Assembly: GCF_014208035.1 (NCBI RefSeq)
Contig: NZ_JACHMK010000001.1
Location: 248,001 to 312,000, forward strand
Length of the DNA: 64,000 bases
Reading direction: 5' to 3'
Source of the DNA: Schaalia hyovaginalis
GTDB taxonomy: Bacteria > Actinomycetota > Actinomycetes > Actinomycetales > Actinomycetaceae
In this document: piece by piece, positions 47,425 to 56,578 of the stretch
Layout: every line of letters begins with the position of its first letter
Position numbering within the stretch: the first letter of the stretch is position 1
Notes under the pieces: model-generated
What the model was told of the DNA's origin: nothing
What the model saw: the letters and a program-made list of their open reading frames with translations, nothing else
The model's database searches: none
Made by a program: the position numbers and the translations under genes

Positions 47425-48182
47425 CGTGCGGCCTCGGCGAGCTCGGGGGCGGAGGGGGCGAGGAGGTCGGCGCGGATCCGTCCGTCGCGCATGACGAGGA
47501 CGCGATCGGCGTTCAGTGCCGCCGACTGATCGTGGGTGACCATGATGACGGACTGTCCGAGGTGGTCGACGGCGTCGCGCAGGAGGGTGAGGACTTCGCT
47601 GCTCGCCTGGGAGTCGAGGTTGCCGGTCGGTTCGTCGGCGACGATGACGGCGGGCTTGGAGGCGAGGGCCCTGGCGATCGCGACTCTTTGGCGCTGGCCG
47701 CCTGAGAGCTGGGAGGGCAGGTGGTGGAGGCGGGAGCCGAGTCCGAGGACGTCGACGATGGTCGAGAGCCAGTGGCGGTCGGGTGCGGCGCCCGCGAGGC
47801 TGAGGGGGAGTTCGATGTTCGCCCGCGCGTCGAGGGTGGGGACGAGGTTGAAGGACTGGAAGACGAAGCCGATGCGGTCGCGCCTCAGCCGGGTGAGGTG
47901 GTCGTCTTTCAGGCCGGTGATCGGACGGCCCTCGATGTACACCTCTCCGGAGGTGGGGGCGTCGAGTCCGGCGAGGACGTGGAGCATCGTGGATTTGCCC
48001 GAGCCCGAGGGGCCCATGATCGCGGTGAAGGCGCCCTGATCGAAGGAGGTGGACACGGCGTCGAGGGCGGCGACGCGGGTTTCGCCTTCGCCGTAGATCT
48101 TCGAGACCTGTTCGAGGCGGACGACGGGTGCGAAGGAGTCGGAAGCCGGGACTGCGGGATGTGATGTCATGGGATTGCTCAT
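47421..48182 (-). CDS. ABC exporter ATPase (LolD/MacB-like)
   Basis: The 253-residue ATPase shows [11 protein letters not shown] (Walker A), [15 protein letters not shown] (signature), VIVADEPTGNLD (Walker B) and MVTHDQ (H-loop). RIGFVFQSFNLVPTLDARAN is characteristic of FtsX-permease partners. The gene precedes its permease with ATGA overlap. ATG 48182 or 48170 can start the protein. Confidence 0.93.
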   Translation of the reverse strand: MSNPMTSHPAVPASDSFAPVVRLEQVSKIYGEGETRVAALDAVSTSFDQGAFTAIMGPSGSGKSTMLHVLAGLDAPTSGEVYIEGRPITGLKDDHLTRLRRDRIGFVFQSFNLVPTLDARANIELPLSLAGAAPDRHWLSTIVDVLGLGSRLHHLPSQLSGGQRQRVAIARALASKPAVIVADEPTGNLDSQASSEVLTLLRDAVDHLGQSVIMVTHDQSAALNADRVLVMRDGRIRADLLAPSAPELAEAAR

Positions 48183-48435
48183 GCTTCAAGAGTGGCGCGC
48201 ATCATGCTTCGCGACTATTGGGGATCCTCCCGAAAAGTCCCCTGATGCCCCCTGAAGTGCCCGGAACGCGGGCTTGACCCGGTTCCGTACCACATGGTCT
48301 TCGCTGGGAAAAGACTGGTTCGAGCATTTCGCCGCTCGTAGCATCGAGTGCAGCGGAGGCGACGATGCTCTCGCGAGAATCTCGGAAAGGCGGAATCCTG
48401 AGATTCTCATCCGGGCAGAGGAAGGGGGGCTGAGC

Positions 48436-48705
48436 GTGAAACGCAGTGGGAGGTGGGACAGGGTTTTGAACCTGGCGCCCCTGTTCACCTGGGGCGGCAA
48501 CCTCGTTGCCATCGCCATCCTGATCTACGTCATGGCCAAGGGGATCCGACTCCCGGGGGCGGCCTTCTTCTGGTCCCTGATGGTGGCCCTTCTCGGTTCT
48601 TCCCTCGAAGAAGTCCGGAAGCGAAGGCGCGCGGGCGACGAGGTCGGCAGGGCGGGGATTCCCGCGCGCTTCAGGAGCCGAGCCGCAGTCCCCGGTAGCG
48701 GTTGA
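48436..48705 (+). CDS. Small membrane protein, unknown
   Basis: GTG 48436 follows GGGGGGCTGAGC. The 89-residue product begins MKRSGRWDRVLNLAPLFTWG and has two hydrophobic segments (about 17-36 and 40-58), then a basic tail EEVRKRRRAGDEV. A longer frame from TTG 48274 is possible but less convincing. Its 3' end overlaps that of the convergent ATPase gene by 35 bases. Not recognised. Confidence 0.55.
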   Translation: MKRSGRWDRVLNLAPLFTWGGNLVAIAILIYVMAKGIRLPGAAFFWSLMVALLGSSLEEVRKRRRAGDEVGRAGIPARFRSRAAVPGSG

Positions 48706-50407
48706 TCGCCGCGCCGATGTCGATGCGGCGGGGGCGCACGAGGAAGGCGGGGAACTCGCGGGCGCCGAACTTCGCCGCCGCATCCAGTCCTTCGGAGTTG
48801 ACCTGGCGCTCGAGACGGTCGAGGAGGTCGCCGAGCGGGGCGGCGCCCGTGGCGAAATGCTCGAGGATCGCCCGCATCGCCCAGGCGATCGCCTCCGTCT
48901 GGCCCGGGTCGACGATCTGCTCGAGGTCGGACAGGGAGACGGTCTGACGGTCGAGGATGATCTCATCGAGGCCCGAGGATTTCGTCTTCGTCCTCGACTC
49001 GGCCGGGCGCTGGCGCAGAGGGATGCGGGGTTCGGGCGGGGTGAAGGCGGATTCGTCGTTGCGCGGACGCGGCATCTGGTCGACGAGCTCGCGCGCGCGG
49101 CGGGTGACGTCGAGGCAGCGGTAGGAATCGAGCATGAGGACCGTGTCGGCGATGTCGAGGTAATCGCCCGAACCGCCCATGACCATGACCGTCGACACGC
49201 CTGACGAGGCGAGCGCCCCGATCCGGTCGACGAGCGGGGTGATCGGCTCCTTCTCCGCGGCGACCAGGGCTCTCATGCGCTCATCGCGGATGAGGAGGTT
49301 CGTCGCGGAGGTGTCCTCGTCGATGAGGAGGAGGCGCGAGCCGAGCTCGACCGCCTCCATGAGGGCCGCGGCCTGCGAGGTCGATCCCGAGGCGTTCTCG
49401 GTTGAGAAGGCGCGCGTGTCGGCGCCGGTCGGGAGGTGGGAGATGAAGGGGGAGACGTCGACCCCGGTGACGGCGCGCCCGTCGGCGGCGCGGACCTTCA
49501 TCGCCTCGGGCAGGGCGGCGACGCGCTCGCGGCCGTCGCCGGGGACGTGCGCGTAGACGCCGCGCTGGAGGGCGCCGAGCAGGGTCGACTTGCCGTGGTA
49601 GCCGCCGCCGACGATGAGGGTGACGCCCGGGCGGATCGCCATGCCGGTGACGGCGCCCGCGTGGGGGAGTTCGACGGTTTCGCGCAGGCTCTCCGGCGAG
49701 GAGAAGGGGATCGCCTCGTCCAGCGGCGCCTGTGAGACGCCGGATCTGCGGGCCAGGATCGAGCCGTCGGCGACGAAGGCCACCCAGTTCTTCGCTTCGA
49801 GCTCGTCGACGAGGGCGCAGTGGTCCTCGTAGACGGCGATGTGGGACAGGAGGGCGGCGGTCTTGATGCGCGTCTCGCCGTCGTCGGAGACGAAGTCGAA
49901 GGCGTCCATGATGACGTTGGGGACGTCGACGTCGAAGATGCGGGCGGCCTCATGGCCGAGGATCGTGCGGCCGCGCGCGGGCATCTGGACCTGGAGGCGG
50001 ACCTCGACGCGGTCGGGGAAGACGGTCGCGCTGGAGCGCTGGAGGATCTCCTGGCCGGGGTGGGCGATGCGGACGCCGCCCCCGCGGGCGCGGTTCTTGA
50101 TGGCGATCTCGATCGAGCGGGCGAGGAAGTCGGCGGCGGCGAGGCGGGCGCGCCCCGAGGCGAGGGCCTCGGCGGGCAGCCCCATGGTCTTCGGCGTCGC
50201 GATCGCGCGGATCGCCGAGGGCGGGGCGTAGGGGTCGGATTGGACGCGGTCGATGGCGAGCGTGAAGTCGCCGTAGTCCCAGTCGCCGATCACCGACTTG
50301 TAGGTCCCGTAGGGGCGGCCGTCGAAGCGCCTGAGGTCCGAGAGGAGGTCCTGGTCGGAGCCGGAGCGTCGGCGGGGTCGGTCGGAGGGGTCGAAGCGGG
50401 GCGTCAT
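48671..50407 (-). CDS. ABC_ATPase family protein (MRB1590-like, COG3044)
   Basis: The 578-residue soluble protein has a single P-loop, GGGYHGKSTLL (about 260-270), then a signature-like STSQAAALMEAVELG and Walker B LLLIDEDTSATNLL. The N-terminal region GRPYGTYKSVIGDWDYGDFT is the typical start of Pfam ABC_ATPase proteins, which include trypanosome MRB1590 and many bacterial proteins of unknown role. The unusual P-loop with His-Gly before Lys is family-typical. Possible nucleic-acid function is inferred from MRB1590 only. Monocistronic. Confidence 0.85.
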   Translation of the reverse strand: MTPRFDPSDRPRRRSGSDQDLLSDLRRFDGRPYGTYKSVIGDWDYGDFTLAIDRVQSDPYAPPSAIRAIATPKTMGLPAEALASGRARLAAADFLARSIEIAIKNRARGGGVRIAHPGQEILQRSSATVFPDRVEVRLQVQMPARGRTILGHEAARIFDVDVPNVIMDAFDFVSDDGETRIKTAALLSHIAVYEDHCALVDELEAKNWVAFVADGSILARRSGVSQAPLDEAIPFSSPESLRETVELPHAGAVTGMAIRPGVTLIVGGGYHGKSTLLGALQRGVYAHVPGDGRERVAALPEAMKVRAADGRAVTGVDVSPFISHLPTGADTRAFSTENASGSTSQAAALMEAVELGSRLLLIDEDTSATNLLIRDERMRALVAAEKEPITPLVDRIGALASSGVSTVMVMGGSGDYLDIADTVLMLDSYRCLDVTRRARELVDQMPRPRNDESAFTPPEPRIPLRQRPAESRTKTKSSGLDEIILDRQTVSLSDLEQIVDPGQTEAIAWAMRAILEHFATGAAPLGDLLDRLERQVNSEGLDAAAKFGAREFPAFLVRPRRIDIGAAINRYRGLRLGS

Positions 50408-50463
50408 GGGCTCAGCCTAGCGGTGCTGATGGCGGGTCGAGGCGGAGGCGGATGTGAGACTGG

Positions 50464-50534
50464 GCGCGGGGCGCACCCGGTGGGTGCGCCCCGCGCGGGC
50501 GTGTCGGTCCCCATCGGCCGCGGGGCCGATGGGG
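50464..50534 (-). terminator. Two consecutive hairpin terminators
   Basis: A 15-base perfect stem (50464-50478 with 50482-50496) and an 11-base perfect stem (50509-50519 with 50524-50534) lie between the gene ending at 50542 and the upstream end of the ATPase gene at 50407. Both follow the 50542-51075 gene on the reverse strand. Confidence 0.72.
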
Positions 50535-50541
50535 AGGGGGA

Positions 50542-51075
50542 TCAGTACGGGATCGGCTGCGCGGCCATGCCGGCGAAGATCGCGAAGATCGTGAAGAAGA
50601 GGAAGAGGAGGAACAGGACGATGAGGGCCGCCCAGATGGCGGTGCCCACGATGCCGAGGATCTTCCCGACCTTCGCGTTCGCCACGACCGACTCGTCGAT
50701 GCCGTTGGCCTGCGCCTTGTTGAGGATCGAGTTGCCCCAGACCCAGGCGGGGACGGCGGTGAAGGGGCCGAAGGCGATGAGGCCGAGGATGCCCAGGACG
50801 AGGCAGATCACGGAGTTCGTCCGAAGCGATTCGACGAGCGGATTGGGGAAATAGGCGCCCTGCGGAGCTCCCCATGCGGGCGCGGGAGCGCCGTAGGGGG
50901 CGTGGGGATTCGGGGCTGCGTAGGCGTTGGGGGCCGCATAGGGGGCCTGATCGCCTTCGGGCGCTTGCGCGTTCTCAGTGCTCTGCGCGGCGAAGGGGCC
51001 CGTGCCCTGGGCGTCGTAGGGGGCGCCCTGGTCCTCGGGGCTCGCCGGGAGGGGAGTGGTCTCTTCGGTGCTCAC
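50542..51075 (-). CDS. Pro/Ala-rich protein with two membrane helices (DUF4190-like)
   Basis: The 177-residue protein from GTG 51075 (AAAGGC upstream) has a Pro/Ala/Tyr-rich N-terminal half (APNAYAAPNPHAPYGAPAPA) and two membrane helices around SVICLVLGILGLIAFGPFTA and a C-terminal segment (LGIVGTAIWAALIVLFLLFL). Between them NSILNKAQANGIDESVVANA is typical of DUF4190 proteins. Function unknown; such proteins are often envelope-associated in actinobacteria. Confidence 0.8.
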   Translation of the reverse strand: MSTEETTPLPASPEDQGAPYDAQGTGPFAAQSTENAQAPEGDQAPYAAPNAYAAPNPHAPYGAPAPAWGAPQGAYFPNPLVESLRTNSVICLVLGILGLIAFGPFTAVPAWVWGNSILNKAQANGIDESVVANAKVGKILGIVGTAIWAALIVLFLLFLFFTIFAIFAGMAAQPIPY

Positions 51076-51202
51076 TGGAAGCCTTTCTTCATGTGGAAAC
51101 ACTTCAGATTCTAGGGATCTGGGGACTCGAGAGGAATGAGGGGAGCCCCTGATTGGCTCCCGGGCGTCGTCGGCCCTGTCATGGGGGAGCGGTCCGCCGG
51201 TG

Positions 51203-54200
51203 TCAGCCCGCGAGCACCTGGGTGCTCAGCGGCGTGCGGTTGCCGAATCGGTGGTTGGTGATCGAGATGGCCTGCTCATGGACGAAGGGCAGGATTTCGA
51301 TCCGGCCCGCGGCCGTGACGGGGGCGTCCCACACCGCGAGGTCGATCGAACCGTCGAGGGCGCTCCGCAGGGCGTCGCCGTCCTCCCCGATGAGGCGGAT
51401 CCTCTCGTCGAGCGCGATCCCCTTGCGCTTGAGGGAGGCTGCGAAGGACGCGGCGTCCTCGACCCCGTATTCGACTCCGTGAGCTTCGAGGAGGGCGAGG
51501 ATCTCGGCGGGGAGGGGCGTCGCGCTCGAGACGCGCAGGGACATGGGGGCGTGGCCGCCGCCCGCGAAGGCCCGTTCGAAGGCTCCCGTCTCCGTCCGGC
51601 GGATGGCGCCGAGGGCGAGGCCGGCCGAGAGGACGCGGAGGAGATCCCCGATTCCGGATGCGGCGCCCGCCCGGATCGTCACCGGGAGCGGGACGTAGCG
51701 CAGGAGGTTGCGCTCGGCGGGAACCCGGGACGGGTCGTGGAGGACGTCGAACTCGGAGGCGAGGGCGGCGCAGTCCGAGGCGATCGCCGCGTCGAGCTTG
51801 CGCGATCCCTCTTCGTCGAGGAGGGCGCGGCCGATCCCGGCGAGCTCTTTGAGCTGCGGCTTCGTCGGCGTTCCGGCGGCCGAGGGCGTCGCCGGGGTGA
51901 AGGAGCCGAATCCGAAGAGGTAGTTCGGCCCGCCCGCCTTCGCGCCCTCGCCGACGACCGAGCGCTTCCAGCCGCCGAAGGGCTGGCGCTGCACGATGGC
52001 GCCCGTGATCCCGCGGTTGACGTAGGCGTTGCCCGCCTGGATCCCGTTGAGCCACTGGTTGATCTCGTCCGGGTCGAGGGAGTGCAGGCCCGCGGTGAGG
52101 CCGTACTCCGTGGCGTTCTGCGCCTCGATCGCCTCGTCGAGGGTGTCGACGCGCATGATGCCGAGGATCGGGCCGAAGTACTCGGTGAGGTGGTATTCGC
52201 TGCCGGGCTCGACGCCCGAGCGGATGCCCGGGCTCCACAGGCGGTTCGTGTCGTCGAGGCGGCGCGGCGCGATCTCCCACTTCTGCCCGGGCTCGAGGGT
52301 CGTGAGCCCCCTGAGGAGCTTGCCCGTGGGCTCGGCGGCGAGCGGTCCCATCTGGGCGGAGAGGTCATCGGCCCAGGCGACGTGGAGGGAGCGGACCGCA
52401 TCGAGGAGCTGGTCGCGCACGCGCGTGGAGAAGCCGACGCTGCCGACGAGGATCACGTAGGACGCGGCCGAGCACTTCTGGCCGGCGTGCCCGAAGGCGG
52501 AGTTGACGACGTCCTTGACGGCGAGGTCGAGGTCCGCCGAGGGCGTGATGACGATGGCGTTCTTGCCCGAGGTCTCGGCCATGATCCGCATCGTCGGGTC
52601 CCAGGAGCGGAAGAGCTTCGCGGTGTCGGCGGCGCCGGTGAGGACGACGCGCTCGACGGCCCCGTGGGTGAGGAGGGCCTTGCCGAGGTCGTTCTCGGCG
52701 ACGTCGACGAGGGCGAGGGCCTCCTTCGGGATTCCGGCGGCCCACAGGCACTCGGCGATGAGCGCGCCGCATCGCTTCGCCTGGGGCGCGGGCTTGAGGA
52801 TGACGGCCGACCCGGCGGCGAGGGCCGCGAGGACTCCGCCCGCGGGGATCGCGAGGGGGAAGTTCCACGGCGGCGTGACGAGGGTGAGGGCCACGGGGTG
52901 GAATTCGGCGCCGTCGATCCGCTCGAGTTCGAGGGCGGACTGGGCGTAGTAGTGGGCGAAGTCGGTGGCCTCGGATACTTCGACGTCGGCCTGCTCGAGG
53001 GACTTGCCGAGCTCGGATCCGGCGACCTCGATGAGATCAGCGCGGCGGCGCGCGAGTTCGACGCCGGCACGGTGGAGGATCTCGGAGCGTTCGGCGGCGG
53101 ACTTCGCGCCCCACTCCCGTCCGGCTTCGGCGGCGGCCGTCACCAGTGCGTCGAGGGTTTCGGCGTCCTCGACGAGGGCGGCCCCGATGGTGTCGACGCC
53201 GAGCGTGGAGGCGGGCACGCGGGCCGCGATCCCGCGCGCCCATTCGAGGTTCGCCGGGAGCGCCGGGTCGGAGTCGGGGGTGTTCGCGAAGGTCCAGGTC
53301 CCCTCCTCGTCCTTGAGGGCGGAGGCCAGGTCCTCGGGGGATTCCGCGAGGCGGTTCTGGTGGCGGGTCGGGCCGACGCGGGACTCGCCCTCGGCTCTCA
53401 TCTGGTCGATGGCGGCGAGGAAGCGCGTGCGCTCCTTCTCGAAGGCGGCGGGGTCGGTTCCGATGTCGAAGATCGAGGCCATGAAGTTCTCGTCGGCGGA
53501 GTTCTCCTCGAGGCGGCGCACGAGGTAGGCGATCGCGACGTCGTACTCCTCGGGGTGGACGACGGGGACGTAGAGGAGGAGGCTGCCGACCTCTTCGCGC
53601 ACGGCCGCCGCCTGCTGGGTCGCCATGCCCGAGAGCATCTCGAATTCGACTTCGGAGGTGACGCCGCGCTCCTTGGCGAGCTCCCATGCGCACGCGACGG
53701 TGAAGAGGTTGTGACCGGCGACGCCGAGGTTGACGTTCGCCGTGCGCTCGGGGCGCATCGCCCAGTCGAGGATGCGGACGTAGTTGGCGTCGGTCGCCTG
53801 CTTGGAGTCCCAGGTCGTGAGGTTCCAGCCGCGGATCTGGGCTTCGACGCGTTCCATCGCGAGGTTCGCGCCCTTGACGACGCGGACCTTGATGGGGGCT
53901 CCGCCGCGCGCTCGGCGCGCGGCGGCCCATTCCTGGAGGTCCTTCATCGCGTCGAGGGTGTCGGGCAGGTAGGCCTGGAGGACGATGCCGGCGCGCAGGC
54001 CGAGGCAGTCCTCGCGGTCGAGGATCTTCTTGAAGACGTCGACGGTGAGGTGGAGGTCGTGGTACTCCTCCATGTCGAGGTTGATGAACTTGCCCCCGGC
54101 CTTGGCGGCGTACTGGTAGAGGGGGAGGAGCTGGCTGACGGCGTGCTCAACGACCTGTTCGTAGCCCCAGGGGTTGTGGGGGCCGGTGACGGCCGAGACT

Positions 54201-54733
54201 TTGAGGGAGACGTAGTCGACGTCGGGGCGCTCGAGGAGCCGGCGCGTGTCGTCGAGGCGCTTGCGCGCCTCCTTCTCGCCGAGGACCGCTTCGCCGAGGA
54301 GGTTCATGTTGAGGCGGGCGCCGCCGGCGCGGAGGCGTTCGATGGCGGGGCCGAGCTTGTCGTCGGTGACGTCGACGACGAGGTCGCCGACGAGGCGCGC
54401 GAAGACCTTGCGGGCCGCGGGGATCGCGAGGTTGGGGAGGAGGCGTCCGGCCTTCCCGCCGATGAGGGCGGGCGTGCGCAGGTACCAGGGGAGGAACTTG
54501 GGGTTCTTGTCGCCGAGCTCGCCGAGGTGGCGGGCCGCGACCTTGCGGTCCTCGGGTCGGATGACCCCGTCGACGAAGGAGACGGTGTAGTCGAGGCCGT
54601 CCTCGTCGTCGAGGACGCCCGCGAGGAGTTTCGCGGCGGGGTCGATCGGATGGTTCGTCGAGGCGCTCGCCCAGCGCCTGGCGGTTTCGAGGGCGCGGTC
54701 GACGATCGTGGTGAAGTCGGTGCTGTCGGTCAT
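51203..54733 (-). CDS. putA: Bifunctional proline dehydrogenase / P5C dehydrogenase PutA
   Basis: The 1176-residue enzyme converts proline to glutamate. The N-terminal FAD proline dehydrogenase domain (about 30-470) shows FINLDMEEYHDLHLT, IVLQAYLPDTL and IKVRVVKGANLAMERVEAQ. The NAD aldehyde dehydrogenase domain (about 530-1010) shows TPPWNFPLAIPAGG, catalytic Glu in MAETSGKNA and Cys in FGHAGQKCSA. About 165 further C-terminal residues follow. There is no N-terminal DNA-binding domain, so it does not self-regulate as in E. coli. ATG 54733 has AAGGAA upstream. It follows putP. Confidence 0.95.
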   Translation of the reverse strand: MTDSTDFTTIVDRALETARRWASASTNHPIDPAAKLLAGVLDDEDGLDYTVSFVDGVIRPEDRKVAARHLGELGDKNPKFLPWYLRTPALIGGKAGRLLPNLAIPAARKVFARLVGDLVVDVTDDKLGPAIERLRAGGARLNMNLLGEAVLGEKEARKRLDDTRRLLERPDVDYVSLKVSAVTGPHNPWGYEQVVEHAVSQLLPLYQYAAKAGGKFINLDMEEYHDLHLTVDVFKKILDREDCLGLRAGIVLQAYLPDTLDAMKDLQEWAAARRARGGAPIKVRVVKGANLAMERVEAQIRGWNLTTWDSKQATDANYVRILDWAMRPERTANVNLGVAGHNLFTVACAWELAKERGVTSEVEFEMLSGMATQQAAAVREEVGSLLLYVPVVHPEEYDVAIAYLVRRLEENSADENFMASIFDIGTDPAAFEKERTRFLAAIDQMRAEGESRVGPTRHQNRLAESPEDLASALKDEEGTWTFANTPDSDPALPANLEWARGIAARVPASTLGVDTIGAALVEDAETLDALVTAAAEAGREWGAKSAAERSEILHRAGVELARRRADLIEVAGSELGKSLEQADVEVSEATDFAHYYAQSALELERIDGAEFHPVALTLVTPPWNFPLAIPAGGVLAALAAGSAVILKPAPQAKRCGALIAECLWAAGIPKEALALVDVAENDLGKALLTHGAVERVVLTGAADTAKLFRSWDPTMRIMAETSGKNAIVITPSADLDLAVKDVVNSAFGHAGQKCSAASYVILVGSVGFSTRVRDQLLDAVRSLHVAWADDLSAQMGPLAAEPTGKLLRGLTTLEPGQKWEIAPRRLDDTNRLWSPGIRSGVEPGSEYHLTEYFGPILGIMRVDTLDEAIEAQNATEYGLTAGLHSLDPDEINQWLNGIQAGNAYVNRGITGAIVQRQPFGGWKRSVVGEGAKAGGPNYLFGFGSFTPATPSAAGTPTKPQLKELAGIGRALLDEEGSRKLDAAIASDCAALASEFDVLHDPSRVPAERNLLRYVPLPVTIRAGAASGIGDLLRVLSAGLALGAIRRTETGAFERAFAGGGHAPMSLRVSSATPLPAEILALLEAHGVEYGVEDAASFAASLKRKGIALDERIRLIGEDGDALRSALDGSIDLAVWDAPVTAAGRIEILPFVHEQAISITNHRFGNRTPLSTQVLAG

Positions 54734-54787
54734 GATGCGTAGTTCCTTATGCGGTGTGCGGTCGGGCGGGGGCGTGGACAAGGTCCG

Positions 54788-54814
54788 GGCCCCGGCGCCC
54801 TGGGCGCCGGGGCC
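54788..54814 (-). terminator. Hairpin between putP and putA
   Basis: Thirteen-base arms (54788-54800, 54802-54814) form a tight GC stem 45 bases past the putP stop and 55 bases before the putA start. It may end putP transcription or reduce read-through into putA. Confidence 0.65.
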
Positions 54815-54858
54815 GACCCGCTTCTGTTGAATGCGGGCGCGGACTCGGATCGAAGGGT

Positions 54859-56355
54859 TTAGATTCCCTTAGTCTGCGCTACGACTTGATCCATTTCTGC
54901 TTCAATCTCAGCATGGGGACTGTGGGTCGCCGAAGAGATCGCGATCGCGACGAGGAGGTTGAGGAGGAATCCGGGGACGATCTCGTACAGGTCGAAGATG
55001 CCGCCCGAGACGTTCCCCCAGATGCCGACGACGACGGCGCCCGTGATCATGCCCGCGATCGCGCCCTTCGCGGTGAGCCTCCTCCAGTAGAGGGCGAGGA
55101 TGACGATCGGCCCGAAGGAGGCGCCGAAGCCCGCCCATGCGAAGGCGACGAGGCCGAGGATCGTGTCCGACCTGGGCCATGCGAGCAGGGCGGCGACGAC
55201 TGAGACCGCGCCGACTGCGATGCGCCCGGCGAGGACGCCGTCCGCGCCGGACAGCTCCCGCTTCGTGAAGGCGTGGTAGATGTCCTCGACGAGGGCGGAG
55301 GAGGTGACCAGGAGCTGGGAGGAGATCGTCGACATGATGGCCGCGAGGATCGCCGCGAGCATGAAGCCGGCGAGGAGCGGATGGAAGAGCATCTGGCCGA
55401 GGGCGATGAAGACGCCCTCGGGGTTGGCGAGCCTGCCGGTGTCGTGCTGGTAGACGGCGACGCCGACGATGGCGGTGAGTCCGGCGCCGATGACGGACAG
55501 GATCATCCAGCCGATGCCGATGCGGCGGCCCTGCTTCGCTTCGGCGACCGAGCGCAGCGCCATGAAGCGGACGATGATGTGCGGTTGGCCGAAGTAGCCC
55601 AGTCCCCAGGCGAGCGCGGAGACGATGCCGAGGATCGCGGCGCCCGACAGGGCGTGGTCTCCGTGGGTGAAGGACAGGATCGTCGGGTCGATGGCGTTGA
55701 CCTGCTCGATGAGGGGGCCGATTCCGCCGACGTGGAGGATGCCGACGACCGGCACGGCGACGAGGGCGATGAGCATGATGAGGCCCTGGACGACATCCGT
55801 CCATGAGACGGCGAGGAAGCCGCCGACGAGGGTGTAGAGGACCGTGACCGCGGCGACGATCACCATGCCGAGGTGGTAGTTCATGCCGAAGGAGGATTCG
55901 AAGAAGGAGCCGCCTGCGACCATTCCGGAGGAGACGTAGAAGGTGAAGAAGACCGTGATGACGATGCCCGCCACGATGCGGACGGTCTTCGAGGTGTCGC
56001 GCAGGCGCTCCCCGAGGAAGGAGGGGATCGTGATCGAATCCTTGGCGATCTGCGAGTAGGCGCGCAGGCGCGGTGCGGTGAACTTCCAGTTGAGCCAGGC
56101 GCCGACCGTGAGGCCGACGGCGATCCAGCCCTCGAGGAGGCCGGTGGCGTAGAGGGCGCCGGGCAGGCCCATGAGGAGCCAGCCGGACATGTCCGCGGCG
56201 CCGGCTGAGAGGGCGGCGACGGCGGGGCCGAGCCCTCGCCCGCCGAGCATGTAGTCGTCGAGGCTCTTCGTCCGGTTGTAGGCGAAGAGGCCGATCATCA
56301 CCATCGCGACGAGGTAGATGATCATCGCGATCGCTTGGAATGTCGTTGTCGACAT
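54859..56355 (-). CDS. putP: Sodium/proline symporter PutP
   Basis: The 498-residue membrane protein has about 13 helices. SSS-family features are LGGRGLGPAVAALSAGAADMSGWLLMG split over the second helix region, TDVVQGLIMLIALV, and GYFGQPHIIVRFMALRS, and the sodium-site stretch AIMSTISSQLLVTSSALVED. It imports proline for the putA enzyme. ATG 56355 has AAGGA six bases upstream and is preferred to ATG 56361. Confidence 0.94.
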   Translation of the reverse strand: MSTTTFQAIAMIIYLVAMVMIGLFAYNRTKSLDDYMLGGRGLGPAVAALSAGAADMSGWLLMGLPGALYATGLLEGWIAVGLTVGAWLNWKFTAPRLRAYSQIAKDSITIPSFLGERLRDTSKTVRIVAGIVITVFFTFYVSSGMVAGGSFFESSFGMNYHLGMVIVAAVTVLYTLVGGFLAVSWTDVVQGLIMLIALVAVPVVGILHVGGIGPLIEQVNAIDPTILSFTHGDHALSGAAILGIVSALAWGLGYFGQPHIIVRFMALRSVAEAKQGRRIGIGWMILSVIGAGLTAIVGVAVYQHDTGRLANPEGVFIALGQMLFHPLLAGFMLAAILAAIMSTISSQLLVTSSALVEDIYHAFTKRELSGADGVLAGRIAVGAVSVVAALLAWPRSDTILGLVAFAWAGFGASFGPIVILALYWRRLTAKGAIAGMITGAVVVGIWGNVSGGIFDLYEIVPGFLLNLLVAIAISSATHSPHAEIEAEMDQVVAQTKGI

Positions 56356-56473
56356 GGGCATTCCTTCCTGGAGTGCTCAGGGCGCGGGCGTCCTGGACGG
56401 TGCTGCAGGACTTCTTGAGGCGTCATTGCCCGGGTCGAAGGTCCCGTGTCCCTGGAAGCCGTTGGATGCGGGA

Positions 56474-56497
56474 AGCCTAACACTTGGGACCTAGGTC
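56474..56497 (-). promoter_or_regulatory. putP: Probable putP promoter with overlapping palindrome
   Basis: On the reverse strand TAGGCT (complement at 56474-56479) fits the -10 pattern TANNNT about 120 bases before the putP start. A perfect palindrome, GACCTAGGTC (56488-56497), lies in the -35/spacer region and could be an operator. Confidence 0.45.
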
Positions 56498-56518
56498 ATG
56501 GTAGGGGTTTCGACTAAA

Positions 56519-56552
56519 GGCCCCGCTCTCGTCGATGAACGAGGGCGGGGCC
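56519..56552 (-). terminator. Terminator of the nrdHIE operon
   Basis: Fourteen-base arms (56519-56532, 56539-56552) with one G-T pair lie 27 bases after the nrdE stop, followed on the reverse strand by TTTAG. Confidence 0.75.
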
Positions 56553-56578
56553 CGAATGCCGAAGCGGGAAGAGGAGGG

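Noticed and set aside
44899..48189. A 1096-residue fused permease-ATPase-like frame
   Set aside because: The extra N-terminal part is an Arg-rich shadow of the ATPase gene; the permease starts at 47424 with ATGA coupling.
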